Assembly: GCA_964653145.1 (NCBI GenBank)
Contig: CAZZCG010000010.1
Span: 1 to 64,000 of the forward strand
Length of the DNA: 64,000 nucleotides
Direction of reading: 5' to 3'
Source: Pseudocalidococcus sp964653145
GTDB taxonomy: Bacteria; Cyanobacteriota; Cyanobacteriia; Thermosynechococcales; Thermosynechococcaceae
The position numbers and the translations under genes were made by a program. A model generated the notes under the pieces. The model was not told the DNA's origin and ran no database searches. It saw only the letters and a program-made list of their open reading frames with translations. Positions 43,542 to 52,652 of the stretch are shown piece by piece. How positions within the stretch are numbered: the first letter of the stretch is position 1; each line of letters starts with the position of its first letter.

Positions 43542-44834
43542 ATGGCAATTCCCAGCCTGGCCTTTGGTTGTGATCTCTCAGGTCGTGAAGAATTTGCCCA
43601 GTTTATCCAGGCCCATACGGCTTTCTTGAAACGCTTTCGTCTCTTAATACCAACGGATTTGGAGATGTTGATTCCCGATGGCTTGAGGACAGGGCATGGC
43701 CTGAAAATCTTGCCGGAGTTGGGCAGTGGAGCTGAGGTCACCATTGCCGCCAAAATAATGGCCAAGGAGTTGACTGCGGTCTTTCTTTGGGGCGCCTATC
43801 GACCTGGGCAAACCGAAGACTTTGACCTGATTATTCGCTACTGTGCCCGTTATGATGTTCCCCTGGCCTTAAATTCTGCCACCGCCACCGCCCTCCTGGC
43901 CCAGGCTGCCCCCTATCCCCATGCCTGTTTAATCTTTAACCCTGCAGCAGGCCAGGGAGATGCTCGGCAAACGCTGTTACAAATTCGCAGCATGTTGCAA
44001 CCCTATTTTCATCTCACTGTTCTGACTACGACTCCAACCACCAGCGCAGAAACCCTCGTGAACCAGGCCCTGGAATCACAAGTCGATGCAATTTTGGTGG
44101 CGGGGGGAGATGGCACCATTTCGGCGGTGGCCCATGCCCTTGTTGGTACTAAGATTCCCTTGGGCGTAATTCCCACCGGAACTGCCAATGCCTTTGGGGG
44201 GGCCTTGGGGTTGCCCGGAACCATTCCCGCTGCCTGTGAGGTGATCATTGTTGGTCATACGCGGCAGGTGGATGTGGCCAGTTGCGAGGTACGGGGGGGC
44301 AATTCTGAGGAAATTTGCCAACAAACAATGATTTTATTGACAGGGATTGGTTTTGAAGCAGAAACCGTTGAGCGGGCTAATCGTGAGGCCAAGGATCGAT
44401 TCGGGAGCTTGGCCTATATTTGGGCTGGGGTACAGCAGTTTCAGACCCAAGATTCGTTTAGTACCCAACTGATTGTCGATGGTAAACCAACAACCCTAAA
44501 TGCAGCTGCCATTACCGTAGCCAATGCCGCTCCCATGACCTCTGTTTTAGCCTATGGTACCGGGGAAGTGATTATGGATGATGGCCTCCTGGATATTACG
44601 ATCGTAGCCCCAGTGGATCGGCTCCAAGCCTTTAACTCGCTTTTACAGCTTTTTGGGAGTGCGATCCGTAAAATTGCCCCAAATCGAGATGACATCATTG
44701 GTCTGCGGGGAGAAACCATGGAAATCCAAACGGATCCGCCACAAAAAGTTGTGATTGATGGTGAAATTCTCGGGACGACCCCCTTAAAAATGAAAACCAT
44801 TCCGCGGGGCCTGGTGGTTTTTGCGCCGCTTTAA
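43542..44834 (+). CDS. Methylglyoxal-synthase-like domain fused to a diacylglycerol-kinase-type lipid kinase
   Basis: 430 residues. Residues 1-125 resemble methylglyoxal synthase (LKRFRLL, AVFLWGAYRPGQTEDFDLII, DVPLALNSATATALL), but the phosphate-binding TGTTG and the GDQ and PHDPD catalytic segments of the E. coli enzyme have no match, so this half is probably inactive. From about 127, CLIFNPAAGQGDARQTLLQI and VAGGDGTISAVAHALVG mark a DAGK/YegS-type kinase that phosphorylates a lipid such as diacylglycerol. The kinase half looks complete. The fused domain may sense a phosphate-containing metabolite. Confidence 0.83.
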   Translation: MAIPSLAFGCDLSGREEFAQFIQAHTAFLKRFRLLIPTDLEMLIPDGLRTGHGLKILPELGSGAEVTIAAKIMAKELTAVFLWGAYRPGQTEDFDLIIRYCARYDVPLALNSATATALLAQAAPYPHACLIFNPAAGQGDARQTLLQIRSMLQPYFHLTVLTTTPTTSAETLVNQALESQVDAILVAGGDGTISAVAHALVGTKIPLGVIPTGTANAFGGALGLPGTIPAACEVIIVGHTRQVDVASCEVRGGNSEEICQQTMILLTGIGFEAETVERANREAKDRFGSLAYIWAGVQQFQTQDSFSTQLIVDGKPTTLNAAAITVANAAPMTSVLAYGTGEVIMDDGLLDITIVAPVDRLQAFNSLLQLFGSAIRKIAPNRDDIIGLRGETMEIQTDPPQKVVIDGEILGTTPLKMKTIPRGLVVFAPL

Positions 44835-44873
44835 CGCCGGAGAATTAAACCCATTGGCTAATGCGCGAGAGCC

Positions 44874-45020
44874 TTAGAATCGTAGCCCAAAAATCATATC
44901 CAGGGGAGCTGGTTGTAAATTTCCCCGAAAATCCAGCAGTTGTACCAGGCCCAAATAGGCAACCCCTAAAATTACCGCCATTACCCCCGTCAAAATTGCT
45001 ACCCAGCGACCACGTTCCAT
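44874..45020 (-). CDS. 48-residue conserved single-helix membrane protein
   Basis: Minus-strand ATG at 45018-45020, stop at 44874-44876. A short basic N-terminus (MERGRWV) precedes one hydrophobic helix (AILTGVMAVILGVAYLGLV) and a polar tail (LDFRGNLQPAPLD). The positive-inside arrangement and clean helix support a real small membrane protein. I recall similar short proteins in cyanobacteria, but the function is unknown. Confidence 0.6.
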   Translation of the reverse strand: MERGRWVAILTGVMAVILGVAYLGLVQLLDFRGNLQPAPLDMIFGLRF

Positions 45021-45109
45021 AATTGTTCTCTGATTGATCTATACGATGCGTTTAGCTGTAAATTGGACACCAATAAAAAACCTCACTTTCCCCTTGCTTA
45101 CATGGTTCC

Positions 45110-46330
45110 TCAAGGGTTAGCAGGAATGGGTTCGGGGTTTGGGGGCGCCGCAGCATTGGGGGCCGGAATGGATTCTTCGTCCCGGGTGCGTTCTGAGGGG
45201 ACAGGGGTGACTAAAGCTGGGCCCGGAGGATTTTCAGTTGATGGGGCCTGGGGGGCAGCGGATACTTGGGTGGGGTAATTGAGGGCCAAAAGTTGCTTTT
45301 CTAACTCTAAGGTTGAGGAAAACAGCCGACTCAGCCCCCGAATCAGCCGCCGCAAATCCTCCTGAAACTCCTTGTCGTCTGAGAGTTTAATCAAGTCATT
45401 GGTGATTTTTTGGGTGTTCACAAAGGTGGCCCGGGCTGCGTCTAAGGTTTGAGCCAAGGACAGCATCACCATCGGATTACTGACGGTGCCGGTAATGCTG
45501 TTGAGATTTTCTGCGGCCTGGGAGCCATTTTTGAGCAGTGCTTCTAAATCTTCCAGGACACTACTCTGTTCTAAGCGGCTTAGAAAGGGAGATAGGGTTT
45601 TGAGGGCGGCTTGAAGTTCTTGGCCAGAGGCACTGATGGAGTTGAGGGCACTGGTAATGGTTCCCCGATTCACCTCCACTAGAGCAGTGACCTGTGTTGC
45701 GGCCTCGGTAACAGAGCGGGCGGCGGTGGAAAATTCCTGGAGCTGTTGATTGGCATCGGCACTGAGGCGATTAACACTTTCGGCGGCGGTGGCAACTTTA
45801 GTAATGGCGGTGTTGGTGTTGTCAATTAACTGTGATTGATCCAAGCTCGCAGCAATGGCATTAGCAGCGGTAATCAAATCATCTAGGCTTTTCCCGGTTC
45901 GTCCCTGGATCGTTTGCCCATTGCAAATAATCAGGGTTTGATCACAGTTTTCACCAATAGGAGAAATATTTTCTGGTAAGCTGTCGACCGCCGCAATTTG
46001 ACGAAAATCTAAAAAAGAACTGCCCACAAACCCCGACTGACGAACTTCTGGAATCGCATCACTGGGCAGAATCACATTCCGTAATTTAGCCTTGGCCACA
46101 ATTCCCGTGGGGCCAACCTGGACATCGGAGACGCTGCCAACCCGCACCCCCCGATAACGCACCGGTGTACCAACCACCAGGCCTGGGGCATTTTCCAGAA
46201 GAATTTCCACTTCATAGGTTTGTCCGGCAAAAAGATTACCCCGCAGCCAAATCAAGCCAACCCCCAAGACGCCCAGGCCAATTAAAAACAGTAGCCCAAC
46301 TGTACTTTCTTGCATAACCCGGGATCTCAT
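45110..46330 (-). CDS. MCE-domain (MlaD/TGD2-like) lipid transport protein
   Basis: 406 residues. One N-terminal membrane anchor (VGLLFLIGLGVLGVGLIWL) is followed by a single MCE domain (about 36-115; GTPVRYRGVRVGSVSDVQVG), then a long helical region and a P-, A- and T-rich tail. MCE proteins form periplasmic rings that carry lipids between membranes; the plastid homologue is TGD2. The start overlaps the end of the upstream ATPase gene by four bases, so the pair is translationally coupled. The matching permease (MlaE/TGD1) is not nearby. Confidence 0.87.
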   Translation of the reverse strand: MRSRVMQESTVGLLFLIGLGVLGVGLIWLRGNLFAGQTYEVEILLENAPGLVVGTPVRYRGVRVGSVSDVQVGPTGIVAKAKLRNVILPSDAIPEVRQSGFVGSSFLDFRQIAAVDSLPENISPIGENCDQTLIICNGQTIQGRTGKSLDDLITAANAIAASLDQSQLIDNTNTAITKVATAAESVNRLSADANQQLQEFSTAARSVTEAATQVTALVEVNRGTITSALNSISASGQELQAALKTLSPFLSRLEQSSVLEDLEALLKNGSQAAENLNSITGTVSNPMVMLSLAQTLDAARATFVNTQKITNDLIKLSDDKEFQEDLRRLIRGLSRLFSSTLELEKQLLALNYPTQVSAAPQAPSTENPPGPALVTPVPSERTRDEESIPAPNAAAPPNPEPIPANP

Positions 46331-47130
46331 TGACTTTGGCCTCCTGCTAAGGGTGGTTCAACAATCCGAATTGGCCCATGAATCTGACCTTGAAGAAACT
46401 GGTTTAAGTAGGGATCATCACTGGTTTCAATTTCACTCACCGTTCCTTGCCATCGTATCTTACCCTCATAGAGCAGGATCATTTGCTGCCCGGTGCGGTG
46501 GATGGTGCTGTGTTGATGGGTAACGATGACATAGGTGGGGCAGGTGTTGGCATGGATGTTGCGAATCATGTCCTCAATCACTGTCGAAGCAATTGGATCC
46601 AAGCCAGCGGTGGGCTCATCGTAGAGCAAAATCTGAGGATCGTCATCTTGGTCATGGGGATTATTTAAAATTGCGCGAGCAAAACTCACCCGTTTGCGCA
46701 TCCCGCCAGATAGTTCCGCCGGGTAGAGATGTCCCTTGTTTTCCAGGCCCACTAGGGCTAACTTTTCATCGACCAATGCTTTGATTTCAGCGTGGGATAA
46801 GCGGGTATTTTCGTAGAGGTGAAAGCCGACATTTTCCTCAACAGTTAAGGAGTCAAACAAGGCTGACTGCTGAAAGACCATGCTCATCCGAATTAGATCT
46901 CTTCCTTCTGACAAATTGCCATCCCGTTCTTGGCCGTTGATTAAGATAATTCCGGTATCTGGCTCAGTTAATCCGGCAATTAAACGCAAAATTGTGGACT
47001 TTCCTGTACCCGAGGGGCCAATAACGGCTAGGGCATCTCCAGCTTCAATCGTCAGATTAATGTCATCCAGAACGACCTTATCGCCAAAGGATTTACTCAC
47101 TCCCCGAAATTCAATCAGTGGTTGAGGCAT
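46327..47130 (-). CDS. ABC ATPase of the MCE lipid transporter (MlaF/TGD3-like)
   Basis: About 267 residues from ATG 47130 (MPQPLIEFRGVSK); another ATG at 47142 is possible. Walker A GPSGTGKST, signature LSGGMRKRVSFARAI, Walker B ILLYDEPTAGLD and the VIVTHQHS switch are intact. The LSGGMRKRV form of the signature is typical of MlaF/TGD3-type ATPases. It drives lipid movement together with the MCE protein encoded directly downstream. Confidence 0.9.
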   Translation of the reverse strand: MPQPLIEFRGVSKSFGDKVVLDDINLTIEAGDALAVIGPSGTGKSTILRLIAGLTEPDTGIILINGQERDGNLSEGRDLIRMSMVFQQSALFDSLTVEENVGFHLYENTRLSHAEIKALVDEKLALVGLENKGHLYPAELSGGMRKRVSFARAILNNPHDQDDDPQILLYDEPTAGLDPIASTVIEDMIRNIHANTCPTYVIVTHQHSTIHRTGQQMILLYEGKIRWQGTVSEIETSDDPYLNQFLQGQIHGPIRIVEPPLAGGQSQ

Positions 47131-47146
47131 AGAGCTTATCAAAGTA

Positions 47147-47887
47147 CTAGATCAGGTCTTCCAAAGCTTGCACTTCAATGGCCTCTAGGCCCCGGGCATC
47201 TCCTAACTTCAACAGTGCTGCCTTTGAATCTTCTTGAACACCCATATCCTCATCCTGGAGGGCTGCGATTAAGGCATCAATGGCCTGGCGATAGAGGGAA
47301 TCAACGGGGATCGCCCGACACAACTGACCGAGGGCCCAGGCGGCGTTACTCCTGACCACGGCCATGGGATCATGGATCAAGGCGGTAATCAGGGGCGGCA
47401 CCGCAGCAGTGGCAGCATCTGGACTAACTTCAGCCATTTGTCCGAGTGAACTGGCTGCCCACAACCGTACAGCGGAAATATCTGTCAAAAGGGTGGTGGT
47501 TAGGGGTTCTAAGGCCCGCGGGTCGCGACAGTTTCCCAGGGCCCAGGCCACGCCTTTACGGACATAACCATTCCAGTCCTGATCCAGTTGGGAAATCAAA
47601 GGCTCAACGGCACTGGGACTGGGATTGCGACCAAGGGCATAGGCTGCACTCACCCGCACCAGGGGACAGGCGGAACTGAGTAAACCAATCAGGGCTGGAA
47701 TCGCACGGGAATCCTCAAGTTCACAGAACGCCCGGGCTGCTAACATCCGCTGATTCACATCCTCTGAAGCCAGTAAAGCCAGCATTTCATCCGCATCTGG
47801 GCGTTGGGAATCCATCACCTCCGGATAGTCATCTCCGACTGGGGCGTGGGTATCACTGATGAGTTGGAGATCACCGTCATCCATCAT
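47147..47887 (-). CDS. HEAT-repeat (PBS lyase-like) protein
   Basis: About 246 residues from ATG 47887. Five or six HEAT-like repeats are visible, such as RMLAARAFCELEDSRAIPAL, LVRVSAAYALGRNPSPSAVE and VVRSNAAWALGQLCRAI. Such repeats occur in phycobilin lyases (CpcE/F) and in general scaffold proteins. There is no CpcE/F-specific feature, so a binding or scaffold role is the safer reading. The gene lies just upstream of the MCE ATPase on the same strand, 16 bases from it. Confidence 0.8.
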   Translation of the reverse strand: MMDDGDLQLISDTHAPVGDDYPEVMDSQRPDADEMLALLASEDVNQRMLAARAFCELEDSRAIPALIGLLSSACPLVRVSAAYALGRNPSPSAVEPLISQLDQDWNGYVRKGVAWALGNCRDPRALEPLTTTLLTDISAVRLWAASSLGQMAEVSPDAATAAVPPLITALIHDPMAVVRSNAAWALGQLCRAIPVDSLYRQAIDALIAALQDEDMGVQEDSKAALLKLGDARGLEAIEVQALEDLI

Positions 47888-47939
47888 GGCTAACTGGAGC
47901 AAACCGATTACAGCTACTTAGGCAAAATTTTTTGGCTGT

Positions 47940-49100
47940 CTAGTTATGATCAATTAAACTACTGAATGGGAAATTGGCAATAGCGGAGTCCCTGAGGGCA
48001 GCGATAATTTTCTCATTGGCCTTTGGAAATGGATAATCGTTTAACTCCGCTACGGTAACCCAGCGGACTTCTTCGCAGGCTAGGGGTTGGGGCTCTCCTG
48101 TTTGATGCAGGCAGTGATGAACCACTAAGGTTACTTTAAAGTGGCTGTAGGCATGATCAACCCGAATGAGTTCCGGCCCCACAGCAATTTCAATCCCCAG
48201 TTCTTCGCGAATTTCTCGGATAATACACTCCGAAATACTTTCCTCTGGTTCAACTTTCCCCCCCGGAAACTCCCACAGCCCTCCCAATAAACCCTCTGTT
48301 GGACGACGGTCGATCAGAACTTGCTGCTGTTGGTTCCAAATTACGGCGACGCCAATGAGCTTGTGAGGAAGGGCTGGGCGGGGTGTGGTCATGGGCAGTT
48401 CGTGAACGCGCTGTTGGAGATGGGCCTGGCAATAGTTTACCCATGGACAGCGGGGACATTGCGGATTTTTCGGAAGACAAACCGTTGCGCCTAAATCCAT
48501 TAGGGCCTGGTTAAAGTCGCGAGGAAAAGTTGGATCCAGTAAATCCGCAGAGAGCACCCAAAGGGTTTTTAAGGCTTTTGCCGGTGGTTGCTCCAGGCCG
48601 TGGAGTCGGGCCAAGACTCGTTTGACATTGCCATCGAGAATTGGCTGAGGGGCATTGAAGGCCGCACTGAGAATTCCACCTGCGGTGGTGCGACCAATTC
48701 CGGGTAATGCCATAACCTGGTCGAATTGCCGGGGAAATTGTCCGTGGTGTTGAGTCTGGAGAATCTGGGCAGCGGCGTGAAGATTTCGGGCCCGCGCATA
48801 ATAACCTAACCCTTGCCAAAGCTTCAAAACCTGTTGCAACGGGGCCTGGGCTAGGATTTCTATGTCGGGAAAGGTGGCCAGCCAGCGGTGGTAGTAAGGG
48901 ATCACAGTTTGCACCTGGGTCTGTTGGAGCATGATCTCTGAAATCCAGATGGCATAGGGGTCTTGGGTCATTCGCCAAGGTAAATTACGGCCAAACTCGG
49001 CATACCAATCCAGCAGGGCCTGGCGCAAAAACGGCACTAGCCATCTCAATGCCTTGGCTGACGTTAGATAGAACCCTTGACTATCTTGAACCTGAGACAT
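47940..49100 (-). CDS. mutY: A/G-specific adenine glycosylase with an intact Nudix domain
   Basis: 386 residues. It removes adenine mispaired with 8-oxoguanine. The catalytic glutamate is in WISEIMLQQTQVQ, the helix-hairpin-helix and aspartate in LPGIGRTTAGGI and PQPILDGNVKR, and the [4Fe-4S] cluster ligands follow C-x6-C-x2-C-x5-C (CLPKNPQC to NYC). The C-terminal domain has a full Nudix box (GGKVEPEESISECIIREIRE, continuing ELGI), as in MutT, whereas many MutY proteins have a degenerate one. Confidence 0.93.
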   Translation of the reverse strand: MSQVQDSQGFYLTSAKALRWLVPFLRQALLDWYAEFGRNLPWRMTQDPYAIWISEIMLQQTQVQTVIPYYHRWLATFPDIEILAQAPLQQVLKLWQGLGYYARARNLHAAAQILQTQHHGQFPRQFDQVMALPGIGRTTAGGILSAAFNAPQPILDGNVKRVLARLHGLEQPPAKALKTLWVLSADLLDPTFPRDFNQALMDLGATVCLPKNPQCPRCPWVNYCQAHLQQRVHELPMTTPRPALPHKLIGVAVIWNQQQQVLIDRRPTEGLLGGLWEFPGGKVEPEESISECIIREIREELGIEIAVGPELIRVDHAYSHFKVTLVVHHCLHQTGEPQPLACEEVRWVTVAELNDYPFPKANEKIIAALRDSAIANFPFSSLIDHN

Positions 49101-49239
49101 GGGCCAACTTAATCTGAGTGACGTGTTGCTGTTCCCCGGGTCTGGGAGCCGAATAGAATAATCCGCTCAGGTGATAAGTGCTCACAAAGCCGCTGGACAG
49201 CTAAGCCAAGCCAAGGGTGCAAACGAGCATCCATACAAT

Positions 49240-49554
49240 CTAGGCAGGAGGGAGAAAGGCAAGAGATTGTTCCATCTGCAATCGCTGTTCAGCCCCCCGC
49301 AAAAAATAACCACTCATTAAGGCCGTCGCCAATAAACGACCCAAATTTTCTCGGCTGGTGGTAATGGTGATATCAAAATCCTGGGGCGGTAGCTGACCGA
49401 GCAAACTTAAAATGTGCTGATCCATTAAAGCCATTACTTCCGGTGAACTGGGACGAGACATCCGGGCAACCGTTTCTTGATCTAGGCCTTGGAGGTAGTC
49501 GCTGAGACTAACTGGGGCAGATGGGTGAGATGTGGCATTTAAGAACTCATCCAT
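49240..49554 (-). CDS. DUF760 family protein
   Basis: About 104 residues from ATG 49554. The core SLSDYLQGLDQETVARMSRP, then PEVMALMDQHILSLLGQLP and TTSRENLGRLLATALMSGYF, fits DUF760, found in cyanobacteria and plastids. It is predicted to be helical and soluble. Plant relatives have been linked to regulated protein turnover in the chloroplast; no role is established here. Confidence 0.8.
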   Translation of the reverse strand: MDEFLNATSHPSAPVSLSDYLQGLDQETVARMSRPSSPEVMALMDQHILSLLGQLPPQDFDITITTSRENLGRLLATALMSGYFLRGAEQRLQMEQSLAFLPPA

Positions 49555-49858
49555 GGAATCGTCGTCCTCCAGCAAATGTAGCCCTTTTGGAGCTTTATCC
49601 CACTGTAGCAACTACGATGAGAGAGGCAGGGGGCATAAACCCGAGGGTATAGTGGCGGTTTTCCGATCTGGATCAGAGTTTTGGGTTTATCCTTAGGTAT
49701 TTTGCAAACAACCAGAGGGGTCAACTGGATTTCCAAGGGCAGCCCCATCACCAAACCTGCTATTGTGAGTGTTCCAGAGCGCCCAGGATACCTTGACCCG
49801 GCCGGGAAAGCTCCTCATATTGTTAACCAGTGCAACGTTTTATTCTCCTGACTTCACC

Positions 49859-50575
49859 ATGACCCCAGGCCAAGTTCTTTTAATTACCGGAACTGACACA
49901 GAAGTGGGAAAAACCTGGGTTACCTCTGCCCTGTTTGCCTATTTCCAGGCCCAAATACCCAAGCTCAAGGTAGCGCTGTTTAAGCCCCTCCAGTCGGGCG
50001 TGATGGGGGATCGGGAGCACTACTGTGAGCTTTTTGATCTGACACAATCTCCAACAGAAGTTTGTCCCCTTGCATTCCAGGCCCCCTTAGCTCCCCCCAT
50101 TGCCGCCGCCCTTGAGGATAGAACCATTGATTTAGGCATTGTCTGGCAAACTCTCCAACACCTCCAGGCCGAGTACGATCTGGTTCTCATTGAAGGGATT
50201 GGGGGCTTGGGTTCACCGATTACCTGGGAATGGACAGTGGCGGATTTAGCTGGGGCCTGGCGCTTGCCCATGGTTTTGGTTGTGCCGGTTCAGTTGGGCG
50301 CGATGGGACTAACCGTAGCCAATGTGGCCCTAGCCCGGGAAAAGAAACTCCAAATCCGGGGGGTAATCCGCAATTGTCCCACGCCCGAAAGTCTCCAAAA
50401 ACTTGAACATTGGGCTAGTCAAGACCTTCTGGAAACCCTGACTCAAGTCCCAGTCCTGGGAACACTGCCTTTCCAAGAACATCCCCAACCCCCAGATTTA
50501 GCCTCAGCCGCCGCTGCCCTCAACCTCGAAGCCCTTTTTCCGGGGTTAATTGGCGCAGGGTTGCAACTTCATTAA
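49859..50575 (+). CDS. bioD: Dethiobiotin synthetase
   Basis: ATP-dependent enzyme that closes the ureido ring in biotin synthesis. About 238 residues from ATG 49859; an upstream reading from 49769 would add 30 unlikely residues. The P-loop reads GTDTEVGKTW, and KPLQSGV and VLIEGIGGLGSPI carry the substrate and metal sites. No other bio gene is in the window. Its last 30 bases overlap the end of the convergent dacB gene. Biotin made here would serve AccB. Confidence 0.93.
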   Translation: MTPGQVLLITGTDTEVGKTWVTSALFAYFQAQIPKLKVALFKPLQSGVMGDREHYCELFDLTQSPTEVCPLAFQAPLAPPIAAALEDRTIDLGIVWQTLQHLQAEYDLVLIEGIGGLGSPITWEWTVADLAGAWRLPMVLVVPVQLGAMGLTVANVALAREKKLQIRGVIRNCPTPESLQKLEHWASQDLLETLTQVPVLGTLPFQEHPQPPDLASAAAALNLEALFPGLIGAGLQLH

Positions 50576-52003
50576 TTCCAGAACAACTTGGTCAATCCCA
50601 GGCCGGAGTTGGGTAGCATCCTGGTTGGCCTGATTAATCACGATACTAAAGGCGAGGGGTGGGAAATCGGCAGGATAGGCATACCCAGATAAGGCGGAAA
50701 CTCCCCGCAACGTCCCAGTTTTGGCCCAGACCCTACCTTGAGCGGGAGTATTCAAAAAGCGGCGGCGGAGGGTTCCCGTCATCCCGGCCTGGGGCAAAGA
50801 GGCTTTGAAGGTTGGCCAATGGGTGGAGCTACGCTGGGCTTGCAGAAGTTTGACCAGGCCGGTTGGCGTTACCCAATTTTGCCGTGATAGTCCGGAGCCA
50901 TCGGAAAGTTGATAGTCCTGGGCAGTTAAATTCCAGGCTGCCAAAATTTCGGCCATTTTCCCCGGTTGAATGGTGGCTAGGAGTTGGTTTAAAGTTTCCG
51001 CGTAAAAATTATCACTGACTTGATTGGTTTCCTGGACTAACTCCGCCAGAGTGGGGGAGGGATGGGTAAAAAGGGGTTGCCCCATGGGTCGTCGATCACT
51101 GTGTTGAAACTGCACCTGTTTGACTTGAATCCCAACATTTTCCAGGGCGGCTCGCCATTGATCGAGGATCATCGAAAATGGGTCTGACAGGGGAATATCC
51201 AAGGTTGCCGGATCACTGCCCACATGCAACTGCCCCATCACAGTAATGGTTTTAGTTGCTTCGTCCAACTGAGTTTCCAGAGATTCGGTTTGGCTGGTGG
51301 GAATGGTTTGGGTTTGGTTCTCCAGTCTCCAGCCTTGCCCCAGGTGTGGATTCTCCCAGGCCAGCTTTAGGGGTTGATTCAGAGCTTGTGGCGTAACGAC
51401 TAAGGGCAGGGCATTGCGATTCAGGGCCAAGCGGGTAATTGGGGCAATGTAACCAGCATTTGTATCCTCAAGGGCCCACGTGGGGTTGAGGGGCGGTTCG
51501 GGAAACGGCAAACTCGTAATTTCTAGGGTTTGGATTTGGCGAATTCCCTGTTGCCAGAGACCTTGGGCGATTGTATCCAAGTCAGCGGTTGTTAGAGTCG
51601 GATCCCCACGCCCCACCAAGCGCACCCAATTCCAGTTGCCCCCCGTCCCCACTCCAAAAACTTCGGTTCTGAGCCGAAAATCCGGGCCAAATTGCTGTAG
51701 GGCAGCCGCAGTTGTGAAGAGTTTGACATTGGAAGCAACTAAAAAATGTTTCTCAACATCAAGTGCGTAAAGGGTTTGCGGGACCTGGGTTGAATTTGGT
51801 TCCGGTAAGGTTTGGACAACGATGCCCCACCGGCCACTGGCATAATCAGGTGAGTTAATGATGGGGGCTAGGGCTGCTTCCAGGTTGGCCGGACAGGTGG
51901 CCAGAGCGGGTAAAGCCCCAGAAATCCCCAGGCCAAGAACTGTCACCCCAAAACTGGGCCGCAATGTCTGAATCCACCTAGAGGCATTGGCTAAAACACT
52001 CAA
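50546..52003 (-). CDS. dacB: D-alanyl-D-alanine carboxypeptidase/endopeptidase (PBP4, S13 family)
   Basis: 485 residues, beginning at a TTG at 52003. A signal peptide is visible (FGVTVLGLGISGALPALA). Active-site motifs are SxxK in VASNVKLFTTAAAL, SxN in VSDNFYAETL, and KTG in WAKTGTLRGVSALSGY. It trims or cleaves peptidoglycan peptides in the periplasm. Its 3' end overlaps bioD by 30 bases in opposite orientation. Confidence 0.93.
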   Translation of the reverse strand: MSVLANASRWIQTLRPSFGVTVLGLGISGALPALATCPANLEAALAPIINSPDYASGRWGIVVQTLPEPNSTQVPQTLYALDVEKHFLVASNVKLFTTAAALQQFGPDFRLRTEVFGVGTGGNWNWVRLVGRGDPTLTTADLDTIAQGLWQQGIRQIQTLEITSLPFPEPPLNPTWALEDTNAGYIAPITRLALNRNALPLVVTPQALNQPLKLAWENPHLGQGWRLENQTQTIPTSQTESLETQLDEATKTITVMGQLHVGSDPATLDIPLSDPFSMILDQWRAALENVGIQVKQVQFQHSDRRPMGQPLFTHPSPTLAELVQETNQVSDNFYAETLNQLLATIQPGKMAEILAAWNLTAQDYQLSDGSGLSRQNWVTPTGLVKLLQAQRSSTHWPTFKASLPQAGMTGTLRRRFLNTPAQGRVWAKTGTLRGVSALSGYAYPADFPPLAFSIVINQANQDATQLRPGIDQVVLELMKLQPCAN

Positions 52004-52026
52004 AAAAACCGCTCCCCAGGCCTGGT

Positions 52027-52593
52027 CTAATGGAACATCAAGCGATAGGGCATTTTCGGGCGATAGGCATCGGTGGTATTGGCGGTTTCCAGGCTGGAGC
52101 GAGTTAACCGGGCAAAAAGAAGATTGGTTTGGCTGAGATTGGCTTCCGCGAAGTTGGCCTGGCGTAAATCCGTGTATTGCAAGTCAGCCCCGGATAAGTT
52201 GGCCTGTTGGAAATTCACCCGCCGAAACAAGGAATGCCGCAAGGATGCCAGGGTTAAATTGGCTCCCGACAAGTTGGCCCCTTGAACTTGGGTACGATCC
52301 ATATAGACGGCAGTTAGATCAGCCCCGCTCAGATTGGCATTAGTTAAATTAGCTAGGGTCAAGACCGCATTACTTAAATTGGCGCCACTTAAATTGGCAT
52401 TGCTTAAATTAGCCCCGGTGAAGTTATACCCACTTAAATTCGCCCCACTGAGGTCGCAACTTGGACAGGTATTAGTGGACAGCAATTGAGCAACATGATC
52501 GGGATTGGCCGCCAGACTGACCCCACCCCAGGCCAGGCCCGAGACTAGCCCTAGACATCCAATTCTGATGCATCGCCCCACACCCTTGACCAT
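52027..52593 (-). CDS. Exported pentapeptide-repeat protein
   Basis: 188 residues. A signal peptide (IGCLGLVSGLAWGGVSLA) is followed by about 20 tandem A(N/D)LSX pentapeptides (residues 50-165), which fold as a right-handed quadrilateral beta-helix. Two cysteines precede the repeats (NTCPSCDLSG). These proteins are abundant in cyanobacteria; most have no known function. It lies 23 bases upstream of dacB on the same strand and may be co-transcribed. Confidence 0.88.
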   Translation of the reverse strand: MVKGVGRCIRIGCLGLVSGLAWGGVSLAANPDHVAQLLSTNTCPSCDLSGANLSGYNFTGANLSNANLSGANLSNAVLTLANLTNANLSGADLTAVYMDRTQVQGANLSGANLTLASLRHSLFRRVNFQQANLSGADLQYTDLRQANFAEANLSQTNLLFARLTRSSLETANTTDAYRPKMPYRLMFH

Positions 52594-52652
52594 AGTTACT
52601 CCCCAGATTTTGCCGACTGCAACACGTCTTGAGTATAGAGTATAAATTTATT

